Origin: Oryzias latipes | Taxonomy: Eukaryota > Chordata > Actinopteri > Beloniformes > Adrianichthyidae | NCBI RefSeq assembly: GCF_002234675.1 | Contig: NC_019877.2 | Coordinates: forward strand, 1,268,372 to 1,332,371 | Length of the DNA: 64,000 nucleotides | Direction: 5' to 3' | Shown here: piece after piece, positions 46,001 through 59,169 of the stretch | Layout of the letters: the number at the start of each line of letters is the position of its first letter | Position numbering within the stretch: position 1 is the first letter of the stretch | Notes under the pieces: generated by a model | Database searches by the model: none | What the model was told of the DNA's origin: nothing | The model's input: only the letters and a program-made list of their open reading frames with translations | Position numbers and translations under genes: made by a program

Positions 46001-47308
46001 GTACCAGAACCACATGGTCCCCAGCATCTGTAGCTAAGAGGATGTCGTTAAACACCCTGAGCAGAGCTGACTCTGTGCTGTGTATCTGAAGCCAGACTGG
46101 AAAACCTCAAGGTTGCCATTTTCATCTAAAAAATCCTTCAATTGGACGTACACAATTTTTTCCAGAATCTTCCAGAGGAAGGGGAGTTTGGAAATAGGCC
46201 TAAAATTTGACAACACAGAGGGATCCAGGTTAGGCTTCTTGATCAGTGGCTAAACTGTAGCATGTTTACAGTTTCTAGGGAACACACTAGAGGAAAGGCT
46301 GCCATTTACAACAGCAAGAACTGCAGGTCCCAGAGTAGTGATAACTTCTTTAAATAATCGGGGTGGAACCGCATCAGAGGGGGAACCTGAGGGCTTTAGG
46401 TGTTTCACAGTCTCATATAAAACGGACAGAGTCACAGGTTCAAACTGGTCAAATGTTACAGAGCAAGACACAACAACAGAGGGGTCAAATCCAGGTGGTG
46501 ATATGAGGGCCCTGACATTATTCACCTTGTCCACAAAAAACTTAAGGAAGGTTTCACATGTCTCCAGCGTAGGTTGGACATAGACAGACTTGGGGGCATT
46601 AAGAGCTGCATCTATGGTGCTAAACAGGACACGGGGGTTGTGTCGGTTTAACAGGATGCTCCCTTTTTGCCTCTTTTACAGTAGCCTGATAATGATGCCA
46701 GCTGTCCTTCAACATCTGTAGTGACACCTCTAGCTTGTCCTTTTTAAACTTCCGTTCAGCTTTTCTTCGCTCACGTCTAGCAGCACGAGTTACGTTGTTC
46801 AACCACGGCTCAGCTTTAACTTTAGGTTGCCTGGATTTAAGTGGAACCACTGCATCCAGTACTGTCAGGCAGGTGGAGTGTAACCAGGAGCTGAGCTCAT
46901 CCGTACTATAACATGTGGACTGTGGGATGACACTGGTTTGATTAAAAGAAGCAGAGAAAAGTGCTGCAGTGGAAGGATTGATGATACGGACCCACCGAGC
47001 CGGAGCTCGAGGCCTACAGGGGCTACAGGGCAGAGTGATGTCAAATAAAACAGGCATATGATCTGAAAACACTGCATCACATATCACCAGGTCAGAAACA
47101 GAGAGTCCATATGTTAGCAACAGATCAAGAGTGTGTCCACGTTCCTGCGTGGGTTCAGACACATGCTGAACAATATTAAAAGAGTCAATAAGACTTAAAA
47201 AGTCCTTAGACATTGTATGGTCTGGACAGCACACATGTATATTAAAATCTCCAACAATAAGAACTTGATCATATTTAAGCAGGATTTCAGCCAGCAGCCC
47301 AGAGAATT
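43027..47308 (-). mobile_element. L2/CR1-group LINE, 5'-truncated, carrying a hAT; inserted in an MFAP4-like 3' flank
   Basis: On the minus strand: end of the endonuclease (about 47234-46620: SEPTQERGHTLDLLLTYGL, FSDHMPVLFDI), reverse transcriptase in pieces (46534-46250; 46216-46034 with NFRPISKLPFLWKILEKIV; 46055-45830 with LLDLTAAFDTLDHNIL; 44155-43932 with YGVPQGSVLGPRLF and YADDTQIYVP) and the C-terminal region (43918-43544). Several frame changes show it is dead. The 3' end is TTTATTTATAAAGCAC-like with an AAGTC pentamer tail (43030-43055). The gene flank continues on both sides (42975-43026 and 47309 onward), so it landed in the flank of the copy at 47507. Confidence 0.8.
44163..45822 (-). 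mobile_element. hAT-Charlie-type transposon relic inside the L2 LINE
   Basis: Terminal inverted repeats CAGGGGTGTCCAAA on both ends and the 8-bp duplication CCGTACAG at 44155-44162 and 45823-45830. On the minus strand at about 45140-45000 a BED-finger-like fragment of a Charlie-type transposase remains (ENVRRHYETKHQSSYASY). The DDE/hATC catalytic part is absent, so it is a non-autonomous deletion product of 1660 bp. Confidence 0.88.
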
Positions 47309-47887
47309 CAAAATCAAAGTGGAAACATCTCTGCTTTGCTTCTTTAATGACAACAATGTTCAGTTTTTACATCAAACTTGAATCAAACTTACAGCCAGCA
47401 GCTGCTCACAATCAGTTCTATTGAGGTCAGTTTATGATTGAATGATTCTACAGATTATTTATACACAGCAGACCAAGCTGCACTATTGAACGTTTGTCCT
47501 CCAGATTTATTTCACAGGACGGATCTTAAAGCTGATTCTCTTCAGAGAATAGTTCCAACCCTTCCATTTGGACCAATTCACTCCAAATGCCTCAGGGTCA
47601 GAATCTCTCCCCCAACGATAAATGCCATTAGGGTTTGTATCGTGACAGCCACGATACCAGAATGCCCCTAATAGATTTCTTGCACAGTTGCGTCGGTCGT
47701 TGTCCTGGTCTTTGTCAAAGGTGGAGAACTTCATTCCACTGTAGGGGCTCAGAGAGTCTCCTGCAGAAACACAAACACACATTTATCACTTTGTGTTTAA
47801 GCTTCCTGCGTTCATAGCAGATCTAAACTTTGTAGATTCTACAGAATCTGTTTTCTAGAGTAAAATGTTTCAACTTTCTGTTTCTTT

Positions 47888-48993
47888 TTTTCTTTTTTTT
47901 TAAATGTAAAACCATTTATTTATTTATTTATTTTTTAAACTTGTCCTGTCCAACAGCTGGGCAGACAGATGAGAGCTGAGGGCCTCTTGTGTTGGACATA
48001 TTTTACTTTAACAAGAGGGGTTATTCATCTTCAGACAAACCAGAGGTATGACTGAATAAACCCCTTTTGTAATTGAGGCCAAACTTTATTAATTTCAACC
48101 ATGTTTGAAAATCTTTTGTGTTGGACCGGATGGAAAAGGAAAGAAGGGAAGAAGAGAGAGGGACGTTAGAGAGAGGGGGGGGGGTAGGGGGGTGATAATA
48201 GGAGGGGAAGGGGGATAAGACCATGAAGCAGCATAAAGCAACAAGTTTACTGGTTGTTAATCATTATGGTAAGGTTCAAATGTAGTACAAAAAGGGCGGA
48301 GCCTGTCCACACACACACTGAAATGTTATCAACATACCTGCTAGCTGCAAAAATGTCCACATGTCAACATGTACACAAAACAGATAGTGTTCACAGGCAT
48401 ACTTATGCCTTAAAACCAACTAGTGTGAAATATTTCAGTCATTCAGTCATGCAAACTGCATGCAAACATGCAAAGGTGAGCTAACACCTGTGCTCAGGTG
48501 AGTGTTCATGTTCTTCTAAAATGGATGGTGGAACGTGAAAAGAAGGAGGAGGAGCGCCCAGCCACCCCCACACCCAGACCCCCGCCGCAGCAGCAGCGGC
48601 AGCCGGAATCCCCCCAACGCCACACGGGAACAGGCAGGGAACAACCGCCCCCCGGGCGACCAAACCCGCAACCAAGGCCAGGGCCAGCAGGACCGCCGCG
48701 AGGCCCCCAGAGCCAGAGGCCAGGGAGGCACGGAGGGAAAGAGAGCGCCGCCCCAGCCCAACCAGGAGAGCAGCCCCCCCGCCGCGCAGGGAGAGCCCAA
48801 CGCAGGGCCCCACCGGAGAAGGATGCCCACAGCCCCAGACGAGCACCCCACCACCACCCAGGAGTTCCGGGCATCCCCCCGCCCCAGCCCCAGGTACGAG
48901 CCAGGACCCCCCAAGGGAGACCCGCTCCGCACTCCAGGCAGCCATCCGCCCGGCCCACGGTTAGTCCAGGGAGGAGCAAGGCAGTGGCCAGCC
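47888..48993 (-). mobile_element. Family R retroposon in intron 4 of the MFAP4-like copy
   Basis: CAACTTTCTGTTTCTTT stands at 47871-47887 and 48994-49010, a 17-bp target duplication; the copy at 59330 has the empty site. The insert is the reverse of about 32010-33061, with its A tail (as T, 47888-47938) toward the left. It is truncated at the GC-rich end, as LINE-like copies are. Long proline-rich frames on one strand are compositional. Confidence 0.9.
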
Positions 48994-49568
48994 CAACTTT
49001 CTGTTTCTTTGTGACAATAACGCTCATCTTGATGCTGCAAACGCTCCTTTGAACAGTTTCTTAGCTCTGTTGTTCTCAAAACTCCATTTCTCCTGGTGTC
49101 CAAGTGTTTCTGATCAGAGACCTACCTGCTCCTCCATCAGTGAATCCCGTCACCTCCAGTTTGTATCCTTCATCCTCTGGACCAATGGAGAAGGAGGAGT
49201 AGCGAGCGCACGCCTTGTTTCCTTCAAAGTCCTCCATGTCGACCAGCAGCTCATATTTTTTCCTCAAACAGAGCTGGAAGAGATTCTCCAGACCTGAAAC
49301 CCAGGAAGGTGTTAGCACCAACATTGGCATCAACGCATTGCTTTGATTTCTATCTCACCCAACCAGATCTCTCCATCAGCAGAACCAAAGCCCGTCCTGT
49401 AATAATCCAGGGTCTGTAGAAGTTCAGAGAACCGTCCATCCTCCTCTGGAAGACCTGAGGGAACAGGACAGAAGTGAACCGGATGATTCATCAGACAGCT
49501 GAAAGGGAGCAGGTCAGGTTCTCACCATCCACTGTCCTCCGAGGGAATCCATGTCGCAGTACACCTGG

Positions 49569-49770
<202 letters not shown>

Positions 49771-49874
49771 TAGGTAACCCAACTCTTAGTGTTTTGATTG
49801 ACTAATCAAACACAGAAACATTATTTTGTTTCATTTTCTCACTTTCAGCTTTTAATAAGCTCATGTTGTACGTT

Positions 49875-51060
49875 TTTCTATCACGATCATGAAAAATAAC
49901 ACCAACTTGTACTAAAGCTAGCCATGTTTCTAAAAATGTCTGTTTTCTCCATAAGTGTCCATCATGAGCTGAAAGTGGGAGAGCGTACCTGGACCCCATA
50001 TGTGTCTTCTATGGGATAGACGGTGTAAACTCCACTGGCTCTGCTGTTGTCCTGGTCGTAGATATCACTGCAGTCCACAGGAGGAACCCCAGGAAGACCG
50101 CCCACCAGCTGTGGAACCAGGACCAGGACTGACAGCAGAGCAGCACTTTGCATCTGTTTCCATCCAAAAGCAGCAGAAAAACACACATCTGAGAGTCACA
50201 CATGAAAATACAGAAACACTAAAGCTTCTACAGACACAGAATGTCAACAAAGTTCCAACAGTAACTCGTCTTTAAATCCGTCAATATTCCAGTGAACCTG
50301 CAGTCTGTCCTCTGTACTTCTGGAATTATTTTTTCATTTAATTTTCGATTTTCTAAATGTCCAAAAAAGCTTTGTTGTTGCCAAATAAACCAAAAAAATA
50401 TAAATCTTCTGTTGACTTCAAAACCATAATATTCATAAATTGTTTGCAATGAATCAGCTACAACGTTTGTACCTTTTTTAAATCTCAGTTTATTTGTTTA
50501 TCTTTCATTTAAAAAAATCAATAATAATTTAAAAGTAATATTTTTACACTTCAATTTCTTTTTTGTCTTTTTCTTGCTGTTTCTAACTGAAACCATAAAA
50601 CTACAGAAGAGTACAGATGAACTAATTTATTCATCCAAAAGATCTGATGATTAAAAATATAAACTTAAGAATTTAATGTCAAATTTAGGCGCTAAAACTG
50701 TGTGATATTTTATCGCAGTTTTTTAGTTTGAAGTGCATCAGATTATATAATTACAGATTATTTGCACAGAGAAGCAAACACAGGTGATGTCAGTAAAGTT
50801 TGATTTTAGGAGAAAAATCCTCTGACCTTTGACCTTCTTCAAGCTCTTTGCTTCAGTCGCAGAAGATCAGTCCTGGAGCTGCTTCTTGGTGTTTCAGGAA
50901 TCAAAGTCTGAAACTGTGGAACAGAAGGAATTTCAAAATAAGAGCCTGGATGAAGAAAACGCCCTTTCTGACTTCATTTCACTTCTCCTTACTGCTGATA
51001 ACATCTGCTTCTATTTAGTAATACTCTCTGCATTTTTAAGGAAGCATTCTTCTGTTTGCC
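49875..51060. repeat. Segmental duplication, third copy of the MFAP4-like 5' region
   Basis: It matches 1-1165 and 24021-25385 across the first coding exon and the conserved upstream flank; the match ends at about 51060, so the Ty3/gypsy fragment is not shared here. That places this duplication before the retroelement insertion, or its border short of it. Confidence 0.8.
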
Positions 51061-53030
51061 AGTGAACAAAGTTTACCGGACGTTCACTCAAATTGAGCAA
51101 ATGCATTGATAAATTTCTCTGTTTACTTGAGAGGAATCTTTTGAAAAGTCAGCTCTTATTTTCACAAACATCAACAACCCCATTCATGGATGCACTTAAA
51201 ATAGTCCAATAGCTGTACATGTGTAACAGGAACACAGTATGAGGTTTTGTGTTCTGGCACACCTAGGGCACAAATGTGTAATCACAGGATTTCTATTCTG
51301 CAAAACAATTTCATAGGCCTTTCTGGAGAGGTTGTCTCCACATTGTGAAGCTGCAGAGGGGCCTAACCCGCACCTGAAACCTGTTTCAGTTAACCACCAC
51401 CATTTTGGGAAAGCCCAGCCATGCACCCTCCATGTGTCCACTCCCACCAATTCTCTTGGTGTAAATAGCACCCATCCCACAGCTCAGGCACATAGATGCA
51501 CTACCAGCTTAAGCCTCAGTCCCCACTGCCCTTGTGGGTGGATACAGCCTGTCTGCAGGTGTGGGTGGTCTTCATTAAATATGAAGGTTGTGGATCGCTC
51601 ATGTAGAGAGAAAACGCCAATGCACATGCTGCAGGCCACAGGTCATAGTGAACACTCCCTGCTGCAGCCTGACTGCTAGAAATCAGGAAGTCAGAGTGTA
51701 GTTTGTGTGAACATCCAACGGTCTTCCTATGCACACCCCATTCTTGCAGGATTTGCTTCAGGTCAGTCAGGGACAAATACTTCCCCCCCAGAGCGTGGTG
51801 TAAGGACGACCCGTACATAATCAGTGTCTTCAGCTTCCACTATCCTTATGAATACTTCACGATACGCTTACCACACACAAGACAGTGGCGTCACAACAAG
51901 CCTCACAGGAAATGTAAGACACACCTGCTGTCTGCTTAAGATGAAGCTGCTCCTCCACGCCCCTCCACAGACCCGGACAACCCAAACACCTGCAGCACCT
52001 GTACAGGTGTCATGGCTTCAGTCATTTCAGCTGTAGCAGCTCTCTCACTTCACCAGGTGCCAGAGTGTAAAGCCCCTGCAGCCTTTTCCTTCAGCCTGAC
52101 TCGTCTTGTGTGTTTTTTGAACGTTCTGACTCGTTTTCTGCCATGACTTATGAGTTTTGTCCCATTTCCTAACTGTTCCTGTATTTTTGGATTTGGATTT
52201 TGCCTGTCGGACTGGAGTCGGATGCTGGACCTCCTGAGCTAAAAGTCCTCCTGCGTCAGATTTCACCCTAAGGTACTCAATAACCCAAATAAAAGGGGTT
52301 GATAAATAAAATAATGTATCCACAATAACAGACCATATAAAATGTCAGTACAGTACTGAATTTGATTTCAAAACCATTTCATTGTCCTTAAAAAGACAAC
52401 CGAGTTTCCACATGGTGGTCTCGTGCCATCTGACCCCGTTATGTCAAATATAATCATCCTGTTTTGTGTTTCTGGTCCTTTACCTTCCATCCATGCATCC
52501 ATCCATTTTCTTAATCCGTCTTTCCCTTTCTAGGTTATGGGGTCATGGAGGTTACGGGGTCACAAGGGGTCCTTTACCTTTCTCTCTTAACTCTCCAATT
52601 ATCATGAGTTTTCCTGCTATCACACCCACACATTGGAAGTAGCTTCTGTTAAAAACTTGCTCACACACAGGTGTCATAAATGTTTATTATTTCTAAACAA
52701 ATAACATCAAACGTGTTTAATTCTGACACTTTAAGAATATTTTCATTAGATCATGATTTAAATTGTAGTTTCTTTAACAACAAACAACATCAATCTTCAT
52801 ATCAGTGAAGCAACTTTTAAAAATGATTTAAAAAATCCCTTTGACTCTGATTCTGATATGAATAAAAATAAAATGGTATCTTGTCATTGTGACCACTAGA
52901 GGGCAGTGGTGACTCCTCAAATAGAAGGTGAGGATCTTCCAAAAACAAGAGCAACACAATCAACAGTTGGCTTCTTATTTAGTGTCAGCAGAAAAAAGAA
53001 ATCATCGTAATTAAAGTCAATTCAAAGTTT
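51061..53030. other. Intergenic DNA, no gene recognised
   Basis: Mixed sequence with no domain-bearing frame. A CCATCCATC microsatellite piece with CATTTTCTTAATCCG (about 52490-52530) is a common fish repeat end. The stretch 51330-52040 has longer frames on both strands but nothing I recognise. Confidence 0.45.
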
Positions 53031-53078
53031 CTGATTTATTGAATCTGTGATCCACAGAACAGACCAAGCTGCACGGAT

Positions 53079-54252
53079 TCACTGCACAGGACGGATCCTC
53101 ATGCTGATGCTCTTCAGAGAGTAATTAGAGCCCTTCCAGTCGGACCACTCCACTCCAACACCATGAATTGAGCCTTCAGCCCCCCAAGAATAAACCCCGT
53201 TAGGGTTTGCGTTTTGACAGTCCCCGTACCAGAACGCCCCTAAATATAATCTGGCACAGTTGACCTGAGAGCCGTCCTGGTCTTTGTCGAAGGTGGAAAA
53301 CATGTGTCCGTTGTGAACGCTCAGAGCATCTCCTATTCAGAGGACGTCACAAAAACAAACAGATTAGCAGCAAGTAAACAGTGGAAATAAATACCATCCT
53401 AAAATAGTTTTTTTATTGCTTTGCCTTTTTCCTTTTAGCCTCTGGAACCACTTTTTCTGCTCTGACACCCACCTGCATCTCCCTCAGTGAAACCCGTCAC
53501 CTGGAGTCTGTATCCATCAGCCTCTGGGCCCACAAAGAATGACGAATAGGACGCATATGCCGAGTTTCCTTCAAAGTCCTCCATGATGACCAGAAGCTCA
53601 TACTTTTTCCTCAAACAGAGGTTAAAAATATTCTCCAGACCTGAAAGCACAAAAATCCCTTAGAGCTTTCCGGTGTAACAGCTGTCCATAAAGTCTCTGT
53701 GGGGTTAAAGTTCACGTCTCACCGAGCCAGAACTCTGTCGCAGCGGAACCAAAGCCTGTCTTATAGTGATCCCAGGGTCTGTAGAAGTTCACAGAACCAT
53801 CTACTCTGCTCTGGAACACCTGAGGGAGAGAAAAGGAGGGCAACTGGTGAACAAAGCACTGAGTGGAAACCAAACTGGACTAGTTCAAATACTCACTGTC
53901 CACCGTCCTCCAAGTGATTCCATGTCACAGTACACCTGCACACACACGTGAACACACACATCAACACCAAGCACTTATTTAGTCACCATCACAACCAAAA
54001 AGACAACAATCCTCAGTCAGGAACCTTCAGTCACTGAGGGACCACTTTTAGGGGGTCTCTTGTCCACCGGAGACATCAGCGTACCTGGACAGCAGATGTG
54101 GCTCCGATGGGATAGATGGTGTAAACGCCACTGGGTTGGCTGGTGTTATGGTTGTAGATGTCGCTGCAGTCCAGAGGAAGGATGAGGCCCGAGCTGGTCA
54201 ACACTGGAGCCAGGAAGAGGACCAGGACTGGCAACAGTGAAGAGGCTTTCAT
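53079..54252 (-). CDS. mfap4: MFAP4-like fibrinogen-domain secreted protein, diverged paralogue, intact
   Basis: Exons 54252-54085, 53935-53897, 53819-53723, 53640-53473 and 53332-53079 with GT/AG borders and consistent frames give 241 residues. The signal peptide is at about 1-20 ([17 protein letters not shown]), then [10 protein letters not shown], and the fibrinogen domain with [26 protein letters not shown] (calcium loop), [15 protein letters not shown] (disulfide pair) and [12 protein letters not shown] at the end. Exon sizes 168/39/97/168/254 match the other copies, so they share origin, but the sequence is clearly more distant. The ATG directly follows an AG acceptor, and a 5' UTR exon lies at about 54605-54632. 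It carries no mobile insert. Expected role as for the group: extracellular oligomeric lectin-like protein. MFAP4 is preferred over ficolin because of length and lack of collagen. Confidence 0.93.
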
Positions 54253-54604
54253 CTGGTTTCAGCACAGAGATCATGCAGAGAGGAAACATTTCTCAGAGAC
54301 AGTAAAGCAGCAACAGCTGAGAAAAACAACCTGGAGGAAAACCAGATCACAAAGCATCTCACTGCAAGATCACTTCCTGATAATCCTTTATGGCCCACAT
54401 CTACCCTCACAAAAAAAAAAACAGAGTTTGTTTCACAAAAGTGAACTGAATCATTGAGCAAAATGAAAATAACCATGTAAACTTGGTGTATTCCCCTGAA
54501 ACTTTAAGATTTAAAACAAAAATGAAAAAGAAGAAAAGTTTCTAGAAGAATCGACAACATACACAAGTCCATGATAATGAAAAACAATCATGAATGTAAC
54601 TCAC

Positions 54605-54665
54605 CTTGATAGTTACTTTCTCTGAAATGACCGTTTCATCTGAAGTTTCTAAGCAGTATTTATAG
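54605..54665 (-). promoter_or_regulatory. TATA promoter and 5' UTR exon of the diverged MFAP4-like gene
   Basis: On the minus strand CTATAAATA at 54665-54657 is followed, about 50 bases on, by ATCAAG|GTGAGT, a strong donor ending at 54605. A transcript starting about 25-30 bases after the TATA box would have a 5' UTR exon of about 28 bases spliced to the acceptor at 54253, immediately before the ATG. Splicing is inferred from the sequence. Confidence 0.65.
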
Positions 54666-55239
54666 CCCAAATGTCAACGATTCGCTCAACCTTTGATCAC
54701 ATTGTTTCTTCACTAGGTCTAAAAAAATCTATTAAACATTAATCGTTTATGACTCTGACCTACAATATGTTTTTTTCATACACATGATAAAAAAAACATC
54801 AATAGTCTGTTTTTAAATGTCCTAATCCTCTTAACATGTCGAGATCCAAAACTGTTAGAAGGGCTGAAGAGGGAAAAACTCATTTCTTATTTTGTCTCTG
54901 TCTTTCCGTCTGTGTTTCCAGATCTGGATGTTTTTACTGGAAAGCACAATGCTCACACCACACACTGAAAGCCAGGTCACAGAGCCGCTATACTGGTCTA
55001 CTTCCTGTCTGAAGCACACCAGGCTCAGAAACACGTCTTCAACCAACCACTTCCAATGAAAAGCCCATCAAGCACGCATATATGTGCGTTTTGGGCTTCC
55101 ACATTCACAATTCTTGTGTTCACATATCACAACCCAAGTTTTTAGGTCCATTTAGGGACTCGGATAGGTAGTGACGTATGGGTAGCTTCCTTTATCAATT
55201 CACTGAAGTGCCAATTTATCAGAATAGAGCTGTGAAAGA
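54666..55239. other. Upstream flank of the diverged gene, nothing else recognised
   Basis: AT-rich. No second promoter element or gene that I can support. Confidence 0.4.
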
Positions 55240-55560
55240 AAAAGCCTGGAGCCAGATTCACCAGATTTGCACCACTTTGACTTTCACACCAAGTTTCTTC
55301 TGACTTCAAGTGGACACCCCCGAGGTTTCTGCTTTTTTTTCCCCCCGGAATCTATTTTCCTCTAGGAGTTTTTCCTTACAGAGAAGGACGTCTAAGGGCA
55401 GAGATGCCCAGTTTAGTTTTGTCTGTTTAGTTTAGTTTAACTATAACCTATTGCATTTTATGACTGACTTCATGTTCTCATACAATTACAGGTATGAAGC
55501 CCATTGAGGCGACTGCAGTTGTATTATTGGGCTATATAAATGAAATTGAATTTAATATTG
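55240..55560 (+). mobile_element. Old LINE 3' UTR fragment (RTE/Rex3-like)
   Basis: Words CCCCGAGGTTTCTGC, TAGGAGTTTTTCCTTA and, at the end, GGGCTATATAAATGAAATTG follow the order found at the 3' ends of Rex3/RTE-type elements in fish. It is badly diverged and has no coding part. A reversed AATTCAACTTTATTTATAGC tail fragment occurs nearby at 55724-55755. Confidence 0.5.
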
Positions 55561-55759
55561 AGGATAGTTTTTCTGCATGTCATCTGAAATACTTCTTTTT
55601 GTTTTTGTTTGTTTACTCAAAACCCAGAAACTTTCCCTTAGTTTTCTGAATGAAAGTTGATTCTGAGAATAAGAGCAGTCTGAATAAAGCTGCTCGTCTC
55701 CCTCATGATCCAAGATCAAACCCAGAATTCAATTCAACTTTATTTATAGCATTTTTAAT

Positions 55760-57770
55760 ACCCTAATAACACAAAATCCCTAACAGAATAAAAGTAGATT
55801 TAAATATGAAAAAACAAAAGTTACTCAAACACCTTCATTATTAAAAAGAAGGGAATAAAAGATAAAACGTACATAAGACATTCAAATTCCCCCTCACTTA
55901 AAAAAAACATGAAATGGCATAAATATAAGATTTGAAAAGGAGAAAAAAACTAGAAATAGAAATGTGCTTTGATCAAATGCAGATGGATGTAGAGATAATT
56001 ACTGCCATATCTGCAGAAATATTCAGAACTATTAGGTTTCAAAAGACTCGACTGACAGTGGCCAGATGACGTTTGCAAATAAGAACTCGTTCTTAAACAA
56101 CCTGGATAAATAGAGGCAACACCATTTTAAACACATAGATTTTTATACTTAACACACAATAATTACATATACTCCAACTAAGAAAATATTTGTGACAAGT
56201 GATCAGGCTATACATTGTCTTTGTTTTAGGTGAATAAAGATTTTTTTAAAGACCCATTTAGACTAATCTTCTAACTTCTTCAGATTAGATGTTATATAAC
56301 TGATTAAACCTAAAGATACACTTTTAGACATTTTCTTTCTCTTTTCCAAACTACAAAATTCTTGAAATCTAAGAGATTTTCAAGGTGTAAAGTTTCTCCT
56401 TGTGTATATTTGCGTTAACCCCATTTAGTTGATACATTAATACTGTTCTAGACAAATCAATTGTGCTTTTGTGTTGTTCTTGTTTGGGGTTGACCCAGAT
56501 CATGAAGGCAGGCGTTATGTTATCAAATATATCAAACAATGAAATATATCTGCCTTGATTTATAACATTGCTTATCAAGTTCCTTTGATAAGAACCCTTT
56601 CTGAGAACAAAACCAATCTCTGAGAAACACATCCTGAACAGCAGCAAACACTTCATATCAGTTCAGGAGTCTTGTTCCAGTTGTGTGAAAAAGGTGTAAT
56701 TTTCACATTAAACTAGGAAATAGGTTAACTTAGATTAACAGACTTTGAACAACAAACTGCAGCAATGTTAATAAAAAAATCCAATAATAGTTCAAATTGA
56801 AGATCACTCTAAAAGTATTTTCCATTCCTGCAGCATGATTCCAAACTTCATGGCCGTGTTAAGCTTTCCTGCATGAACTTCTAGTCCGTGTTCTTCCCAA
56901 ATCCTAAGTAAGGAAAATCAAACACCCTGAACAATAGACCTCATGCATTCACTGTACAGACAATTGTGGAAAAAAAAAACACTTAAACATGACCAGAAAA
57001 GTAGAACTTCAAAGTTCACTATCCCACAAATGTCCCACTTCTGGAGGGAAACCAAATAAATACACTGCATGTACGGTAGGTGACACATCTGCAAACATTT
57101 GCCTCTCAACCACAGAGCTATTGCTCATAGACTCTGCTCTCCATGGATTTCTCTATTGTTTTTGGCATTAGCAGTACAAGCACTAGATCTGCTCTATCCA
57201 TCCAGTTTCTGCTGGGCTGCAGGGCCAATATTTATAAGAACACAGGAAGTAACAGTTCAACAAGTAAATCACAGTGTCATCTGTCTGCATGTTGATTCCC
57301 TCTGCTCCTACGTTGCTTTTTTTATCAGGTTTTTGATATTAACCATAATACAGAGACAATAAAAAATGGACCAAAGTTGTCTGTACTTGTTTTAGCACAA
57401 GTTCAGTCAATTTATATTTTTTGGTACATTTCTATATATTAAACTGAAGAGGAAAGTTTCATAATCACAGAGAAAATGTGGTGAAGGATGTTTGACAGTA
57501 AAGCGTGCTCTGAATGTGTCACAGGTCATTTGGATGTGACATCTGTCAAAACTCATGTTACATGAGGACATCTTGGAGAATAAGCTGAGTTTGTTTAAAG
57601 TGTGTAGTTAAATATTAGTCAAAGGGGTTGCTATGAACGCTAACATTTCCCATTGTGTTTAAACATGTTATAGTTTGAAACAACAACACATTCATAAAGA
57701 CTGAGAATTATTTCTAATGTACTTTTATTATTTTTTGTTACTTCCATTTAATGAAAAAGTCTTTGACTTA
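55760..57770. other. AT-rich intergenic DNA
   Basis: I find no gene, RNA gene or structured repeat. Frames up to 95 codons on either strand lack any recognisable domain. Confidence 0.45.
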
Positions 57771-58032
57771 CTTCCTGTCATGGCAAACTAGGCAAGACAG
57801 ACCCAGACGCTGGAACCCAGAAGGAAAACACAGGTGAGTTGAAAGGTAAGTAAAGAATTTTAATAATTCAGAATGACTTGAGATCTTGACATGGCTGGAG
57901 ACTGAAGTGAAGTAGATGGAGGAGCTAGAGGTAGTTATGGAGGTTCTGTGGCTCAGGTAATCCGATGAATCTGTGTCCACTTGTGGTCAGAATGGATTGT
58001 TACGCTCATATTTTATGCATAAAAGTGTCTAT

Positions 58033-58100
58033 AAATGAAATGAAATGAAATGAAATCAAACTTTATTTCTAAAGCACTTTGACAACTCAGGCCATTTAAA
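58033..58100 (-). repeat. LINE-tail-like repeat with GAAAT pentamers
   Basis: ATGAA repeats are followed by ATCAAACTTTATTTCTAAAGCACTTTGACAA, in the order of a reversed fish LINE 3' end with its short tandem tail. Confidence 0.5.
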
Positions 58101-58169
58101 GACCTTTACATAAAAACATAAATCGTATTTAAAAACTGTCTGCAGACTGGAGACTTGTCCAGGACGTCC

Positions 58170-59169
58170 NNNNNNNNNNNNNNNNNNNNNNNNNNNNNNN
58201 NNNNNNNNNNNNNNNNNNNNNNNNNNNNNNNNNNNNNNNNNNNNNNNNNNNNNNNNNNNNNNNNNNNNNNNNNNNNNNNNNNNNNNNNNNNNNNNNNNNN
58301 NNNNNNNNNNNNNNNNNNNNNNNNNNNNNNNNNNNNNNNNNNNNNNNNNNNNNNNNNNNNNNNNNNNNNNNNNNNNNNNNNNNNNNNNNNNNNNNNNNNN
58401 NNNNNNNNNNNNNNNNNNNNNNNNNNNNNNNNNNNNNNNNNNNNNNNNNNNNNNNNNNNNNNNNNNNNNNNNNNNNNNNNNNNNNNNNNNNNNNNNNNNN
58501 NNNNNNNNNNNNNNNNNNNNNNNNNNNNNNNNNNNNNNNNNNNNNNNNNNNNNNNNNNNNNNNNNNNNNNNNNNNNNNNNNNNNNNNNNNNNNNNNNNNN
58601 NNNNNNNNNNNNNNNNNNNNNNNNNNNNNNNNNNNNNNNNNNNNNNNNNNNNNNNNNNNNNNNNNNNNNNNNNNNNNNNNNNNNNNNNNNNNNNNNNNNN
58701 NNNNNNNNNNNNNNNNNNNNNNNNNNNNNNNNNNNNNNNNNNNNNNNNNNNNNNNNNNNNNNNNNNNNNNNNNNNNNNNNNNNNNNNNNNNNNNNNNNNN
58801 NNNNNNNNNNNNNNNNNNNNNNNNNNNNNNNNNNNNNNNNNNNNNNNNNNNNNNNNNNNNNNNNNNNNNNNNNNNNNNNNNNNNNNNNNNNNNNNNNNNN
58901 NNNNNNNNNNNNNNNNNNNNNNNNNNNNNNNNNNNNNNNNNNNNNNNNNNNNNNNNNNNNNNNNNNNNNNNNNNNNNNNNNNNNNNNNNNNNNNNNNNNN
59001 NNNNNNNNNNNNNNNNNNNNNNNNNNNNNNNNNNNNNNNNNNNNNNNNNNNNNNNNNNNNNNNNNNNNNNNNNNNNNNNNNNNNNNNNNNNNNNNNNNNN
59101 NNNNNNNNNNNNNNNNNNNNNNNNNNNNNNNNNNNNNNNNNNNNNNNNNNNNNNNNNNNNNNNNNNNNN
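58170..59169. other. Assembly gap of exactly 1000 N
   Basis: A round-number run of N, so the true size is unknown. It removes most of the last exon and the 3' flank of the MFAP4-like copy to its right. Open frames running through it are meaningless. Confidence 1.

Noticed and set aside
51332-52036. Several overlapping 70-115 codon frames as a possible gene
   Set aside because: Both strands are equally open, with no domain, no splice pattern and no match to other copies in the window.
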